Source: Pseudomonas sp. SCB32 (GTDB lineage: Bacteria > Pseudomonadota > Gammaproteobacteria > Pseudomonadales > Pseudomonadaceae). From it: a stretch of DNA of 64,000 nt. The notes under the pieces are model-generated. The model saw nothing but the letters and a program-made list of their open reading frames with translations. It was not told the DNA's origin and made no database searches. Shown piece after piece: positions 1-10,625 of the stretch (positions are counted from its first letter, which is position 1; each line of letters begins with the position of its first letter). The position numbers were made by a program, and so were the translations under genes. The stretch spans positions 1,302,001 through 1,366,000 of the forward strand of contig NZ_CP045118.1 of NCBI RefSeq assembly GCF_009189165.1. The letters are read 5' to 3'.

Positions 1-515
1 CGGTCTTCCAGGCGGCGAGCCTGCTCTTCGGGGCTGACTTCCAGCCAGAACTTCAGCAGGATGATCCCCGACTCAGTCATCATCCGCTCGAACAGCGGCG
101 TGACGGAGAGGAACTTGTCGGCCTGTTCTTCCGTGCAGAAGCCCATCACGCGCTCGACACCGGCGCGGTTGTACCAGCTGCGGTCGAAGATCACCACTTC
201 GCCGGCGGCCGGCAGATGCTTGATGTAACGCTGGACGTAGAGTTGCGACTTCTCGCGCTCGGTCGGCGCGGGCAGCGCTACCACGCGGAACACGCGCGGG
301 CTGACGCGCTCGGTGATGGCCTTGATGGTGCCACCCTTGCCGGCGCCGTCGCGCCCTTCGAAGACGATGCAGACCTTCAGGCCCTTGTGGATCACCCACT
401 CCTGCAGCTTGACCAGTTCGATGGTCAGCTTCTTCAGCTGCTCCTCGTACTCCTTGTTCTTCATTTTCCCGGCCTGTTCCGGGACCAGGTTACTCGCCTT
501 GCTCTTCTTGCCCAT
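1..515 (-). CDS. ppk2: Polyphosphate kinase 2 family protein (partial, C-terminus outside window)
   Basis: PPK2 enzymes move phosphate between polyphosphate and nucleotides in the cytoplasm. The visible N-terminal part has the P-loop-like FEGRDGAGKGG and downstream RSWYNRAGVERVMGF, both diagnostic of the family. Two in-frame ATGs exist, at 527 and 515. The one at 515 has GGAG six bases upstream, so it is preferred. The gene runs off the left edge after about 170 codons. It is divergent from recC. Family assignment is firm; the preferred nucleotide (ADP or GDP) cannot be told from this part. Confidence 0.9.
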   Translation of the reverse strand, partial: MGKKSKASNLVPEQAGKMKNKEYEEQLKKLTIELVKLQEWVIHKGLKVCIVFEGRDGAGKGGTIKAITERVSPRVFRVVALPAPTEREKSQLYVQRYIKHLPAAGEVVIFDRSWYNRAGVERVMGFCTEEQADKFLSVTPLFERMMTESGIILLKFWLEVSPEEQARRLED

Positions 516-783
516 TTTTTTCTCCATGGCTGGCCTGTGCGGCCGTGGAGAGGATCATAGTCCCTGGCCGCTGCGCTGGATGCTAATCGAGTGGGTTTCG
601 AAAATGTAGGAGGGGGCCGGTAACGCTCGTGCTATTTGGAGAACGGTGATCAGCTATTTCGAGGTGACGGCGAAAATAGCGGGATCGAGCCGGGAAAAAG
701 GCTGCCCCGGTGCTCAGTTTTTGGTGAAATGCGGAGCATTCCACGTGGTGCGCGCATGACGGCCGCCCGAACCAGGAGAGACG

Positions 784-3700
784 ATGAACGAGCAGCGACT
801 GACCCCCGGCCTGATGGTGATCCACGGCAACCATCCGGAAGCGCTGCGCGACCTGCTGGTGCAGTGGATGAGCCTGCACCCGCTGGCGCCGCTGGAGAAC
901 GAAGTCATCCTGGTGCAGAGCAACGGCATCGCCCAGTGGCTGAAGCTGGCGCTGGGGCGCGATGTGGAGGAGGGCGGTTGCGGTGTGACCGCCGCCCTCG
1001 ACGTGCAGCTGCCCGCGCAGTTCCTCTGGCGTGCCTACCGGGGCGCGCTGGGGCGCGATGAAATCCCCGAGGTCTCGGTGCTCGACAAGGGCCCGCTGAC
1101 CTGGCGCCTGATGCGCCTGCTGCCGACCTTGCTGGAGCTCGACGAGTTTTCCACCCTGCAGCGCTTCCTCGCCGACGACGCCGACCTGCGCAAGCGCCAC
1201 CAGCTGGCCGAGCGCCTGGCCGACCTGTTCGACCAGTACCAGGTCTACCGCGCCGACTGGCTGGAAGACTGGAGCCGTGGCGTCGACCAGCTGCGCCTGG
1301 CCAACGGCACGGTGCGCGAGCTGGATGCCGACAACCGCTGGCAGGCCGCGCTGTGGCGCGCGCTGCTCGACGACGTTGGCGCCGAAGGCCTGGCCACTAG
1401 CCGCGCCGGCGTGCACGGGCGCTTCATCGAGAAGCTCAAGGCCGCCGGGAGTCCGCTGCCGAACCTGCCGCGCCGGGTCGTGGTGTTCGGCATCTCCGCC
1501 ATGCCCGCGCAAACCGTCGAGGCGCTCGCGGTGCTGGCGCGCCACGCCCAGGTGCTGCTCTGCGTGCACAATCCCTGCCGCCATCACTGGGCCGACATCG
1601 TCGCCGACAAGGACCTGCTGCGCCACGAATACCGCCGGCAGCGCCGCCGCGCCGGCACTCCGGAGCTGCTCTCCGACGACCAGCAGCACCAGTACGCCCA
1701 GCCGCTGCTGGCCGCCTGGGGCAAGCAGGGGCGTGACTACATCAACCTGCTCGACCAGTACGACGACCCGGAAAGCTACCGTGCGCGCCTGGGCGCGGTG
1801 AGCAACGGACGCATCGACCTGTTCAGCGAAGTGCAGCCGACCAGCCTGCTCGGCCAGTTGCAGGATGACATTCTCGAACTGCGACCGATCAACGAAACCC
1901 GCGAACACTGGCCGGCGGTCGACCCGCAGGCCGACGACTCGGTGCGCTTCCACGTTGCCCACAGCGCGCAACGGGAAGTGGAAATCCTCCACGACCAGCT
2001 GCTCGCCCGCTTCGATGCCGACCCGACGCTGCGTCCGCGCGACGTGATCGTCATGGTCCCGGACATCAACCCCTACGCGCCGCACATCGAAGCCGTGTTC
2101 GGCCAGCTCGCGCGCGACGACAAGCGCTTCATCCCCTACACCCTGGCCGACCAGGGCCAGCGCGGCCGCGAGCCGCTGCTGGTGGCGCTGGAGCACCTGC
2201 TGCGCCTGCCCGACAGCCGCTTCGCGGTGAGCGAAATCCTCGACCTGCTGGACGTCGCTGCCGTGCGGGCGCGCTTCGGTCTGGCCGAGGCCGACCTGCC
2301 GCTGCTGCGCCGCTGGATCGATGGCGCCGGTGTGCGCTGGGGCCTCGACGGCCAGCAGCGCGAACGCCTCGGCCTGCCGGCCGCTGCCGAAGCCAACAGC
2401 TGGCGCTTCGGCCTGCGGCGCATGCTGCTGGGCTTCGCGGTGGGCGAGGGCGACGCCTTCCAGGGCATCCAGCCCTATGCGGAAATCGGCGGGCTGGACG
2501 CCGCCGCCCTCGGCCCGCTGGCCGGGCTGCTCGGGGCGCTGGAGCAAGCCTGCTCCAGCCTGGCCGAGGACGCTGCGCCGAAGGTCTGGGCGGAACGCCT
2601 GCGGGCATTGCTCGAAGCGTTCTTCCGGGTTACCGATGATCACGACGAGCTGCTGCGCCAGCAATTGCTGGCCCTGCTCGACGCCTGGCTGAAAACCTGC
2701 GAATACGCCGGCTTCGGCGATCCGCTGCCGCTGTCGGTGGTGCGCGAGGCCTGGTTGAGCGGCCTGGATGCCGGCGGCCTGAACCAGCGCTTCCTCGCCG
2801 GCGCGGTGAGCTTCTGCACCCTGATGCCGATGCGCGCGATTCCCTTCCAGCTGGTCTGCCTGCTGGGCATGAACGACGGCGACTACCCGCGCCCGCAATC
2901 GCCGCTGGACTTCGACCTGATGCGCAACGACTACCGCCCCGGCGATCGTTCGCGCCGCGAGGACGACCGCTACCTGCTGCTCGAAGCGTTGCTCTCGGCG
3001 CGCCGCCAGCTCTATGTCAGCTGGGTCGGGCGGAGCATCCGAGACAACAGCGAGCGCCCGCCCTCGGTGCTGGTCGGCCAGTTGCGCGATCACCTCGCCG
3101 ATGGCTGGCAGGGCGCCAACGGCGGCGACCTGTTGCACGGGCTGACCCTGGAGCACCCGCTGCAACCCTTCAGCCGCGCCTATTTCGATGCGCCCTCGGT
3201 GCAGGGCATCGACGGCCTCTACACCTACGCCCGCGAGTGGCGCGACGTGCACCGTGAGCACGCGGCTGAGGCGGATGAAGCGCCATTGCCGCCGCTGGCG
3301 CTCAATGCGCCTGTTGGCCTGCGCGTGCTGTCCGACTTCCTCGCCAATCCGGTCGGTGCCTTCTTCGTCCAGCGCCTCAAGGTGCGCTTCGCCGAGGAAC
3401 AGCTCACCGGGCAGGATGAGGAGCCCTTCGAGCTGAATGGCCTGGATGTCTGGCAACTGCAGTTCGAACTCTGCGAGCGCCTGCGTCCCTGGGTGGAGCA
3501 GCACTGGCAGGATGATCAACTGGCCATGCAGCTGACCGAACAGGTCGAGCGCCTGCGCCGTGAAGGCCGTCTGCCGCTGGCCGCCTTCGGCGACTTCTCC
3601 GCCCAGGCGCTGGTGGCGCCCTTGCATGACCTGCTGGCGCGCTACCGTGAGCAGCTGGAGCATTGGTCGCAAGTGGAGGAGGAGCAGCGCGAACTCAACC

Positions 3701-4251
3701 ACCAGCACGCCGGCATCGAACTGGCCGACTGGCTCGGCGGCCTGCGCCGCAACGCCGACGGGCAGCTTGCCAGCCTGCAGTTGGTCAGCGGCAAGCTGCA
3801 TGAGGGCAAGGGCTACAAATGGCATGGCCTGGTGCGCCCGTGGGTGCGCCACCTGGCGCTGCAACTCTGCGGCGAGCCGGTGACCAGCGTGCTGGTTGGC
3901 CTCACTGGCACCCTGGAGTTCCCGCCGCTTCCGGCCGAGCAGGCGCGCAACGAGCTGAACAGCCTGATGGATGCCTGGTTCCAGGGTATGAGCCGCCCGC
4001 TACCGGTCGCCTGCAAGGCGGCTTTCGCCTGGCTGGCCGCTGGCGATGACGAAGAGCGTGGCGCCCGCGAAGCCGCCAAGCGCTATGACGGTGGCTACAA
4101 CCTCAGCGGCGAGGCGGCGTCCTCGGCGGCGCTGGCGCGGGTCTATCCGGACTTCGCCACACTCAACGCCAGCGAGGAATTCGCAACCTGGGCCGAGGCT
4201 CTTTATGGGCCCTTGTTCGAACTGCTGCAGCGCAAGGAGGCGGAACAATGA
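784..4251 (+). CDS. recC: Exodeoxyribonuclease V subunit gamma (RecC)
   Basis: RecC is the non-catalytic scaffold of RecBCD, the helicase-nuclease that processes double-strand breaks; it splits the strands and reads Chi. The 1155-residue product starts with LTPGLMVIHGNHPEALRDLL and carries EVILVQSNGIAQWLKLAL, typical of RecC, and its length is close to the E. coli protein (about 1120). The start has AGGAG six bases upstream. Its stop overlaps the recB start (ATGA), so the three rec genes are probably translationally coupled. Nothing looks broken. Confidence 0.96.
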   Translation: MNEQRLTPGLMVIHGNHPEALRDLLVQWMSLHPLAPLENEVILVQSNGIAQWLKLALGRDVEEGGCGVTAALDVQLPAQFLWRAYRGALGRDEIPEVSVLDKGPLTWRLMRLLPTLLELDEFSTLQRFLADDADLRKRHQLAERLADLFDQYQVYRADWLEDWSRGVDQLRLANGTVRELDADNRWQAALWRALLDDVGAEGLATSRAGVHGRFIEKLKAAGSPLPNLPRRVVVFGISAMPAQTVEALAVLARHAQVLLCVHNPCRHHWADIVADKDLLRHEYRRQRRRAGTPELLSDDQQHQYAQPLLAAWGKQGRDYINLLDQYDDPESYRARLGAVSNGRIDLFSEVQPTSLLGQLQDDILELRPINETREHWPAVDPQADDSVRFHVAHSAQREVEILHDQLLARFDADPTLRPRDVIVMVPDINPYAPHIEAVFGQLARDDKRFIPYTLADQGQRGREPLLVALEHLLRLPDSRFAVSEILDLLDVAAVRARFGLAEADLPLLRRWIDGAGVRWGLDGQQRERLGLPAAAEANSWRFGLRRMLLGFAVGEGDAFQGIQPYAEIGGLDAAALGPLAGLLGALEQACSSLAEDAAPKVWAERLRALLEAFFRVTDDHDELLRQQLLALLDAWLKTCEYAGFGDPLPLSVVREAWLSGLDAGGLNQRFLAGAVSFCTLMPMRAIPFQLVCLLGMNDGDYPRPQSPLDFDLMRNDYRPGDRSRREDDRYLLLEALLSARRQLYVSWVGRSIRDNSERPPSVLVGQLRDHLADGWQGANGGDLLHGLTLEHPLQPFSRAYFDAPSVQGIDGLYTYAREWRDVHREHAAEADEAPLPPLALNAPVGLRVLSDFLANPVGAFFVQRLKVRFAEEQLTGQDEEPFELNGLDVWQLQFELCERLRPWVEQHWQDDQLAMQLTEQVERLRREGRLPLAAFGDFSAQALVAPLHDLLARYREQLEHWSQVEEEQRELNHQHAGIELADWLGGLRRNADGQLASLQLVSGKLHEGKGYKWHGLVRPWVRHLALQLCGEPVTSVLVGLTGTLEFPPLPAEQARNELNSLMDAWFQGMSRPLPVACKAAFAWLAAGDDEERGAREAAKRYDGGYNLSGEAASSAALARVYPDFATLNASEEFATWAEALYGPLFELLQRKEAEQ

Positions 4252-7200
4252 GTGCCGTAGAGCTCAATCCCCTCGACTTCCCGCTGCACGGCAGCCGGCT
4301 GATCGAGGCCAGTGCCGGCACCGGCAAGACCTTCACCATCGCCTTGCTCTACGTGCGCCTGGTGCTCGACCACGGTGGCGAGCAAGCCGCCTTCGGCCGG
4401 CCGTTGAGTCCGCCGGAAATCCTCGTGGTGACCTTCACCGAAGCGGCGACCCAGGAGCTGCGCGAGCGTATCCGTGCGCGCCTGGGTGAGGCCGCGCATT
4501 GTTTCGCCGAGCCAGAGGGCGAACACGATGGCCTGCTGCTGAAACTGCGCGCCAGCTATCCCGTCGAGCGCTGGCCGGGTTGTGCGCGCCTGCTGCGCCT
4601 GGCGGCCGAATGGATGGACGAGGCCGCCGTTTCCACCATCCACAGCTGGTGCTACCGCATGCTGCGCGAGCACGCCTTCGACAGCGGCAGCCTGTTCACC
4701 CAGGACCTCGCCGCCGACCAGAGCGAGCTGCTCGCCGAAGCGGTGCGCGACTACTGGCGGCGCAATTTCTATCCACTGGGCGTCGCGGCCGCCAATGTCG
4801 TGCGCCACTGCTATGCGGCCCCCGAAGCGCTGATGCGCGCGTTGCAGCCGTTGCTGGCCGCGCAGGAAGCGGGCTTCCGCTACGGCGACCAGCCGCTCGA
4901 GACCCCCACCTCGCTGGGTGAGCTGTTGGAGTCCACCGGCCAGTGGTACGCCGAACTCGAGGCCGCCGAATCCCGCGCCCGCGAAGCCTGGGCCGCCGAT
5001 CGCGCCAGCCTCGGCGAGCTGCTGCGCAACTTGCGCGGCGATCTCAACGGCAACAGCTATCGCGGCAAGGATGACGACGCCATTTTCGGTGGCTGGCTCG
5101 AAGCGCTGGACGCCTGGAGCGAGGGCGCCGACGCACCGGACAACCTGATCAAGTTCGGCCAGACGCGGATCAAGGTGAAAGCCAAGGCCGTGGTGCCGGA
5201 GCATCCGGCGCTGCAAGCCATTGACGCCTGGTGCGAGCGCGCCGAGCAGCGCCCGGACATCGCGCCGGAACTCCTGCTGCACGCCCTGAGCGAAGTGCGC
5301 CAGAGCCTGGAGGCGGAGAAGCAGAAGCGCGCCGAGCTGGGCTTCGACGACCTGCTGGTACGCCTCGACCGCGCCCTCGCCGGCAGCGGCGGCGAACGCC
5401 TGGCCGAGCGCATCCGCGAGCAGTTCCCGGTGGCACTGATCGACGAATTCCAGGACACCGACCCGCTGCAGTACCGCATATTCGAGCGGGTCTACCGCAT
5501 CGGCGAGAACCCGAGCGAAGCCTCTTCAGAAAAGAGATTGGGCCTGTTCATGATCGGCGACCCCAAGCAGGCGATCTACGCCTTCCGTGGCGCCGATATC
5601 CACACCTACCTGCGCGCCCGTGCCGCCACCGCCGGGCGTCACTACACCCTGGGCACCAACTTCCGCTCCACGCGCGCCATGGTGGAGGCGGCCAACCGTT
5701 GCTTCCTGTTCGCCGAGGAGCATCCGCGCGGCGCCTTCCGCTTCGCCGGGGACGGGCGCGACAACCCGGTGCCCTTCCTCGAAGTCGGCGCCCGCGGGCG
5801 GGACGAAACGCTGCTACTGGAAGGCGCCGAAGCGCCGGCCATGACCTTCTGGCAACTGGACAACGACGGCCAGGTCTGCGGCTCCACCCTTTACCGCAAC
5901 GAGATGGCCGGGCGCAGCGCCAGTGCCATCCAGCGCTGGCTGAGCTCCGCGCAGAGCGGCTTCCGCGATGCCGGGGGACACTGGCGTGCGTTGCGCCCGG
6001 CGGACATCGCCATCCTCGTGCGCGGCCGCAGCGAAGCCGAAGCGGTGCGCTCCGAGCTGGCCGCGCGCCGCTTGGCCAGCGTCTACCTGTCCGACCGCGA
6101 CTCGGTGTTCGACAGCCCCGAGGCCGTCGACCTGCTGCACTGGCTGCGCGCCTGCGCCGACCCCGGTGACGACGGCACCCTGCGCATCGCCCTGGCTACC
6201 CGCAGCCTGGCGCTGGACTGGTCGACTCTGGAGCGGCTGAACCAGGACGAGCGCTTCTGGGAAGACATGGTGCTGCGCTTCCGCGACTACCGTGTGCTTT
6301 GGCAGCAGCAGGGCGTGCTGCCGATGTTGCGCCGACTGCTCGCCGACTTTGCCTTGCCGGCGCGCCTGCTGCGGCAGATCGACGGCGAGCGCAGCCTGAC
6401 CAACCTGCTGCACCTGGCCGAATGGTTGCAGCGCGAAGCGGTGGAACTGGATGGCGAACACGCGCTGCTGCGGGTGCTCGCCGAGCAGCTGGAAAGCCCC
6501 TCCAGCGAGGAAATCCTCCGCCTGGAAAGCGACGCCGACCTGATCAAGGTGGTGACCATCCACAAGTCCAAGGGCCTGGAGTACCCGCTGGTGCTGCTGC
6601 CCTTCATCTGCAGCTGGCGCGAGCTGGACGGCAAGAGCGCGCCGCCGCCGAGCTTCCAGAGTGGCGAGGCGCGTGTGGTGGAGCTGTCCCGCGACAAGGA
6701 ACTGGCCAAGGCCGCGTATCAACAGGCCAACGACGAACGCCTGAGCGAGGACATGCGCCTGCTCTACGTGGCCCTGACCCGCGCGCGGCATGCCGTGTGG
6801 CTGGGCGTGGCGCCGCTGGTGATGAGCAACAGCAAGAGTCCCGAGCTGCACAAGGGCGCCATGGGCTACCTGCTCGGCGGCGGCAATGCGTTGAGCGTGG
6901 ATGATCTCGCCACACGCCTGGGCGAGTTGCAGGCCGGCCACGGTGAGATCGTCCTCGACGCGGCGCCCGGTGCCGAGCTGCAACTCTTCGTCGGCCCGCA
7001 GGCCGGCGAGCTGGGCGCGGCCCGCGAGCCGCGTCGGCGGGTCGCCGAGAAGTGGTGGATCGCCAGCTACTCGGCGCTGGCGACGCTGGCCGGCGATGAG
7101 GACATCGAGTCGCCCGCTCCCGCGCCGGCAGCGGACGAACCCACCAGTGCCGGCGAAGACCTGCTGCGCGAGAGCAGCCTGGAGGAAAGCCGCGAAGCCG

Positions 7201-7955
7201 ATGCCGTGCCGGCGCCGGGCAGCCTGCACGCCTTCCCCCGTGGCGCGAACCCCGGCAGCTTCCTCCATGGTCTGCTGGAGTGGGCCGCCGACGAAGGCTT
7301 CGGCAACTGCGACCCGCAGCAACTGCGCGACCAACTGGCGCGGCGTTGCCAGGTGCGCGGCTGGGAGGCCTGGATCGAGCCGCTGCACGGCTGGCTGACG
7401 CAACTGCTGCACACCGCTTTCCGCCTGCCCGATGCGGCGCCGGTCAGCCTTGCCGGGCTGGCCAGTTACCAGAAGGAAATGGAGTTCTGGTTCTCCACCC
7501 GCCAGGTGGAGAGCCAGCGCCTGGACCGCATAGTCACCCGCCATACCCTCGCCGGCGCCGCTCGGCCGGCGCTGCAGGCGAACCAGCTCAACGGCATGCT
7601 CAAGGGTTTCATCGACCTGGTGTTCGAGCATGAGGGCCGCTACTACGTGGCCGACTACAAATCCAACTGGCTCGGCGCCGACGACGAGGCCTACACCGAG
7701 CCGGCCCTGCGCGAGGCGTTGCTGGAGCACCGCTACGACCTGCAGTACGCGCTCTACCTGTTCGCCCTGCATCGCCTGCTGCAGGCGCGCCTGCCGGACT
7801 ACGACTACGACTGCCACGTCGGCGGGGCGATGTACCTGTTCCTGCGCGGCAGCCAGTCGGCGACCCAGGGCATGTACCTGGAGCGTCCGCCGAAAAGCCT
7901 GATGGAGGAGCTGGACCGCTTGTTCCGCGCTGTCGATGAGGAGATGCCGGCATGA
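4248..7955 (+). CDS. recB: Exodeoxyribonuclease V subunit beta (RecB helicase-nuclease)
   Basis: RecB is the 3'-5' SF1 helicase and the only nuclease of RecBCD. The 1235-residue protein has Walker A ASAGTGKT near residues 21-28, a UvrD-type DEFQDTDPLQ box, the TIHKSKGLEYP motif and, near the C-terminus, the RecB nuclease residues D1123 in GFIDLVF and D1136/K1138 in DYKSNW. All catalytic motifs are present, so the enzyme should be active. It overlaps recC by four bases upstream and recD by four bases downstream. Confidence 0.97.
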   Translation: MSAVELNPLDFPLHGSRLIEASAGTGKTFTIALLYVRLVLDHGGEQAAFGRPLSPPEILVVTFTEAATQELRERIRARLGEAAHCFAEPEGEHDGLLLKLRASYPVERWPGCARLLRLAAEWMDEAAVSTIHSWCYRMLREHAFDSGSLFTQDLAADQSELLAEAVRDYWRRNFYPLGVAAANVVRHCYAAPEALMRALQPLLAAQEAGFRYGDQPLETPTSLGELLESTGQWYAELEAAESRAREAWAADRASLGELLRNLRGDLNGNSYRGKDDDAIFGGWLEALDAWSEGADAPDNLIKFGQTRIKVKAKAVVPEHPALQAIDAWCERAEQRPDIAPELLLHALSEVRQSLEAEKQKRAELGFDDLLVRLDRALAGSGGERLAERIREQFPVALIDEFQDTDPLQYRIFERVYRIGENPSEASSEKRLGLFMIGDPKQAIYAFRGADIHTYLRARAATAGRHYTLGTNFRSTRAMVEAANRCFLFAEEHPRGAFRFAGDGRDNPVPFLEVGARGRDETLLLEGAEAPAMTFWQLDNDGQVCGSTLYRNEMAGRSASAIQRWLSSAQSGFRDAGGHWRALRPADIAILVRGRSEAEAVRSELAARRLASVYLSDRDSVFDSPEAVDLLHWLRACADPGDDGTLRIALATRSLALDWSTLERLNQDERFWEDMVLRFRDYRVLWQQQGVLPMLRRLLADFALPARLLRQIDGERSLTNLLHLAEWLQREAVELDGEHALLRVLAEQLESPSSEEILRLESDADLIKVVTIHKSKGLEYPLVLLPFICSWRELDGKSAPPPSFQSGEARVVELSRDKELAKAAYQQANDERLSEDMRLLYVALTRARHAVWLGVAPLVMSNSKSPELHKGAMGYLLGGGNALSVDDLATRLGELQAGHGEIVLDAAPGAELQLFVGPQAGELGAAREPRRRVAEKWWIASYSALATLAGDEDIESPAPAPAADEPTSAGEDLLRESSLEESREADAVPAPGSLHAFPRGANPGSFLHGLLEWAADEGFGNCDPQQLRDQLARRCQVRGWEAWIEPLHGWLTQLLHTAFRLPDAAPVSLAGLASYQKEMEFWFSTRQVESQRLDRIVTRHTLAGAARPALQANQLNGMLKGFIDLVFEHEGRYYVADYKSNWLGADDEAYTEPALREALLEHRYDLQYALYLFALHRLLQARLPDYDYDCHVGGAMYLFLRGSQSATQGMYLERPPKSLMEELDRLFRAVDEEMPA

Positions 7956-9988
7956 CTGCGCCGCTGAAAACCGCCAGTGAAATGCTCGAACTGATCGGCC
8001 GCTGGGCCGAGCGTGGCTGGCTGCGCGAACTCGACCGTGCCTTCGCGACCTTCCTGGTGGAACGCGCAGCGGATGCACATCCGCTGCTGATCCTGGCGGC
8101 CGCGCTGGCCAGCCACCAGCTCGGTCGTGGCCACGTCTGCCTGGACCTTGAAGCCACCCTGGCGGACAGCCGGTTCGCGCTGTCATTGCCGCCGGAGGGG
8201 GATTCCGCCAAGGACTCCCCCGAACTGCCTGACGTGCTGCTCGACGGCATGGCGCTCGATGCCTGGCAGGCCGCGCTGAACGACCCACGCCTGATCGGCG
8301 AGGGCGCCGGCGATACGCCGCTGGTGCGTGTCGGTCGGCGCCTGTACCTGCGGCGCTACTGGCAATACGAATGCGCGGTGCGCGCCGGCATCGACCAGCG
8401 CCTGCTCCAGGGTGAGGCATTGCGTGCGGGGTTGCCCGCCGCGCCGTTGCGCCAGGCACTGGACGCACTGTTCCCGAAGAAGGCTGGAGCACCGGCGGAT
8501 TGGCAGAAGATGGCCTGCGCACTGGTGGCCGGGAACGCCTTCGGCATCGTCACCGGCGGCCCCGGCACCGGCAAGACCACTACGGTGGTCAAGCTGCTGG
8601 CACTGCTGCAAAGCCTGGCGCTGGGGGAGGGCGGGCGACCGCTGCGCATCCGTCTTGCGGCGCCAACCGGCAAGGCTGCCGCACGGCTGAACGAATCCAT
8701 CGCAGGCGCCGTGCAGCGCCTGCAACTCGATGGCCTGCCCAATGGCGAGGCCGCGCGCGAAGCGATCCCTACCGAAGTCACCACACTGCACCGCCTGCTC
8801 GGCAGCCGCCCGGACAGCCGCCAGTTCCGCCACCATGCTGGCAACCCGCTGGCGCTGGAGCTGCTGGTGGTGGACGAAGCCTCGATGGTCGACCTGGAAA
8901 TGATGGCCTCGCTGCTCGCCGCGCTGCCGCCGCGCGCGCGCCTGATCCTGCTCGGCGACAAGGACCAGCTGGCCTCCGTGGAGGCCGGCGCGGTGCTCGG
9001 CGAGCTGTGCAGTCGGGCTCGTGAAGGGCATTACCGCCCAGCCACTCGCGACTGGCTGGAGGCGGTGACCGGAGAGCACATCGATCCGGCGCTGCTGGAC
9101 GAGCAGGGCAGCGACCTCGACCAAGCCGTGGCCATGCTCCGTCACAGCCACCGTTTCAGCGCCGCCAGCGGCATCGGCCAGTTGGCGGAAGCGGTGAATG
9201 CCGGCGACATCCCGGCCTTGCGCGAGGTATGGAAGGCCCGTCACGAAGACCTGACCCGCATCGCCGTGGATACTCAGGACACCCGCAATCTGCGTGGTCT
9301 GGTGGTGGACGGCGGACGCGGCGGCGACCTGTTCGGGCCGGTCGGCTATCGCCATTACCTCGGCGTGCTGGCCGCCAGGCGGCCGCGTGAGAGTGCCGAC
9401 CAGGCAGCACTGGATGACTGGGCCCGGCAGGTGCTGGAAGCCCACGGGCAGTTCCAGCTGCTCTGTGCCCTGCGTCGCGGACCTTGGGGCGTCGAGGGCC
9501 TCAATACACTGATCACCGAGCTGCTGCACAGCGAGGGGCTGATTCCCTCGACACACGCCTGGTTCCTCGGTCGCCCAGTGCTGGTGACGCGCAACGACTA
9601 CGGCCTGGGGCTGATGAACGGCGATATCGGCATCACCCTGGCGCTGCCGCAGGCGGCGGATGACGGCAGCGTGCGCTGGGTGCCGCGCGTGGCCTTCCCG
9701 GCAGGCGACGGCAGCGACGCCATCCGCTGGATTCTGCCCAGCCGCCTGCAGGCGGTGGAGACGGTGTTCGCCATGACGGTGCACAAGTCCCAGGGTTCGG
9801 AATTCACCCACGCCGTCTTGCTGCTGCCCGACAGCCTCAACCCCATCCTCACCCGCGAGCTGGTCTACACCGGCATCACCCGCGCCCGGCGCTGGTTCAC
9901 CCTGGCCAGCGCCGGGCGCGGCTGGCAGGTGCTGGAGCAGGCAACCGAACGACGGGTGCAGCGGGCGAGCGGCTTGCTGGAGAGCTGA
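7952..9988 (+). CDS. recD: Exodeoxyribonuclease V subunit alpha (RecD helicase)
   Basis: RecD is the fast 5'-3' SF1B helicase of RecBCD. The 678-residue product has Walker A GGPGTGKTTT (K208), Walker B VVDEASMVD, and the late motifs MTVHKSQGSEF and YTGITRARR. Length is a little above the usual 600-650. It is last in the recCBD operon, and its ATG overlaps the recB stop. No obvious rho-independent terminator follows; the next 700 bases hold dispersed repeats. Confidence 0.97.
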   Translation: MTAPLKTASEMLELIGRWAERGWLRELDRAFATFLVERAADAHPLLILAAALASHQLGRGHVCLDLEATLADSRFALSLPPEGDSAKDSPELPDVLLDGMALDAWQAALNDPRLIGEGAGDTPLVRVGRRLYLRRYWQYECAVRAGIDQRLLQGEALRAGLPAAPLRQALDALFPKKAGAPADWQKMACALVAGNAFGIVTGGPGTGKTTTVVKLLALLQSLALGEGGRPLRIRLAAPTGKAAARLNESIAGAVQRLQLDGLPNGEAAREAIPTEVTTLHRLLGSRPDSRQFRHHAGNPLALELLVVDEASMVDLEMMASLLAALPPRARLILLGDKDQLASVEAGAVLGELCSRAREGHYRPATRDWLEAVTGEHIDPALLDEQGSDLDQAVAMLRHSHRFSAASGIGQLAEAVNAGDIPALREVWKARHEDLTRIAVDTQDTRNLRGLVVDGGRGGDLFGPVGYRHYLGVLAARRPRESADQAALDDWARQVLEAHGQFQLLCALRRGPWGVEGLNTLITELLHSEGLIPSTHAWFLGRPVLVTRNDYGLGLMNGDIGITLALPQAADDGSVRWVPRVAFPAGDGSDAIRWILPSRLQAVETVFAMTVHKSQGSEFTHAVLLLPDSLNPILTRELVYTGITRARRWFTLASAGRGWQVLEQATERRVQRASGLLES

Positions 9989-10625
9989 GGCTCGCGAGCC
10001 AGCAAGCGTCGGCAGTGCGGCATGCAGATTTCGTAGGAAGGACGGGGGCGCCTAGCCCTTGTCCGCGAAGCGTTCAGGCGCGTGCGATGTTCGCGGAGAG
10101 GCTCCGCTTCTACGGGTGTTCATCCTGCAACGTGGGTTCAGTGGCTGGCCTTCGCGGACAAGGTCCGCTCCTACGCGAGCAGAGCCGGCGAGGAGCAAGT
10201 CGCTCTGCTTTTGTTCTTGTGGACTTCCAGAGAAACCTCGGCACGCGCCGGAGCGCCCCTTCAGGAGGCCGATGGAGCGAGGGGAGTCCCGCGAAGCGGG
10301 ACCCGGATGCAGGGGCAAGACCTTTGGTTACTTTCTGTGGAGCGGCCATCCGCAGTTTGAGAAAGTAACTCGCCCGAGGGGGCGAAACAAAATCTCTCAG
10401 CACACGCCGAAGCGGCGCAGAAACACCCAATCTCATTAACGGCGGATAACGCTACGCGTTATGCGCCCTACAAAAAAAGCTCGCCAACAGAGTTCCCTGA
10501 CTACATCGGCGTTGGGCGGTTCGCGAGCAAGGACTAGGCGTCCCCCTCGGTCCTACAAAAAACGCTACTTGTCCATGCCTGCTCCCCACGCGTGAAAACC
10601 CGGCAAAAAAAATTTCGCTGCTGGC
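9989..10625. repeat. Intergenic region with degenerate REP-like palindromes
   Basis: This 640-base stretch has no convincing gene. At 10151-10174 lies the genus-typical element TTCGCGGACAAGGTCCGCTC followed by CTAC, with decayed relatives near 10057-10110. At 10441-10467 is a palindrome built from GGCGGATAACGC and GCGTTATGCGCC around a three-base loop. The same two element types recur at 36832-36880, 36917-36944 and 37513-37561. Between them, at about 10318-10392, is a block of the AAGTAAC...GGGGCGAAAC kind often seen between Pseudomonas genes. ORFs predicted here are overlapping and lack homology features. Confidence 0.6.

Noticed and set aside
583..3864. 1093-codon open frame on the minus strand, opposite recC
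   Set aside because: Composition is the complement-frame pattern of a GC-rich gene (rich in Q, A, V, R, H repeats), with no domain; recC on the other strand is certain.
5814..8522. 902-codon minus-strand open frame opposite recB/recD
   Set aside because: Shadow of two well-identified genes; low-complexity arginine/alanine/glutamine content.
10000..10600. Several overlapping short ORFs between recD and the DGPF gene
   Set aside because: They translate REP-like and other dispersed repeats in several frames and have no ribosome site or family features.
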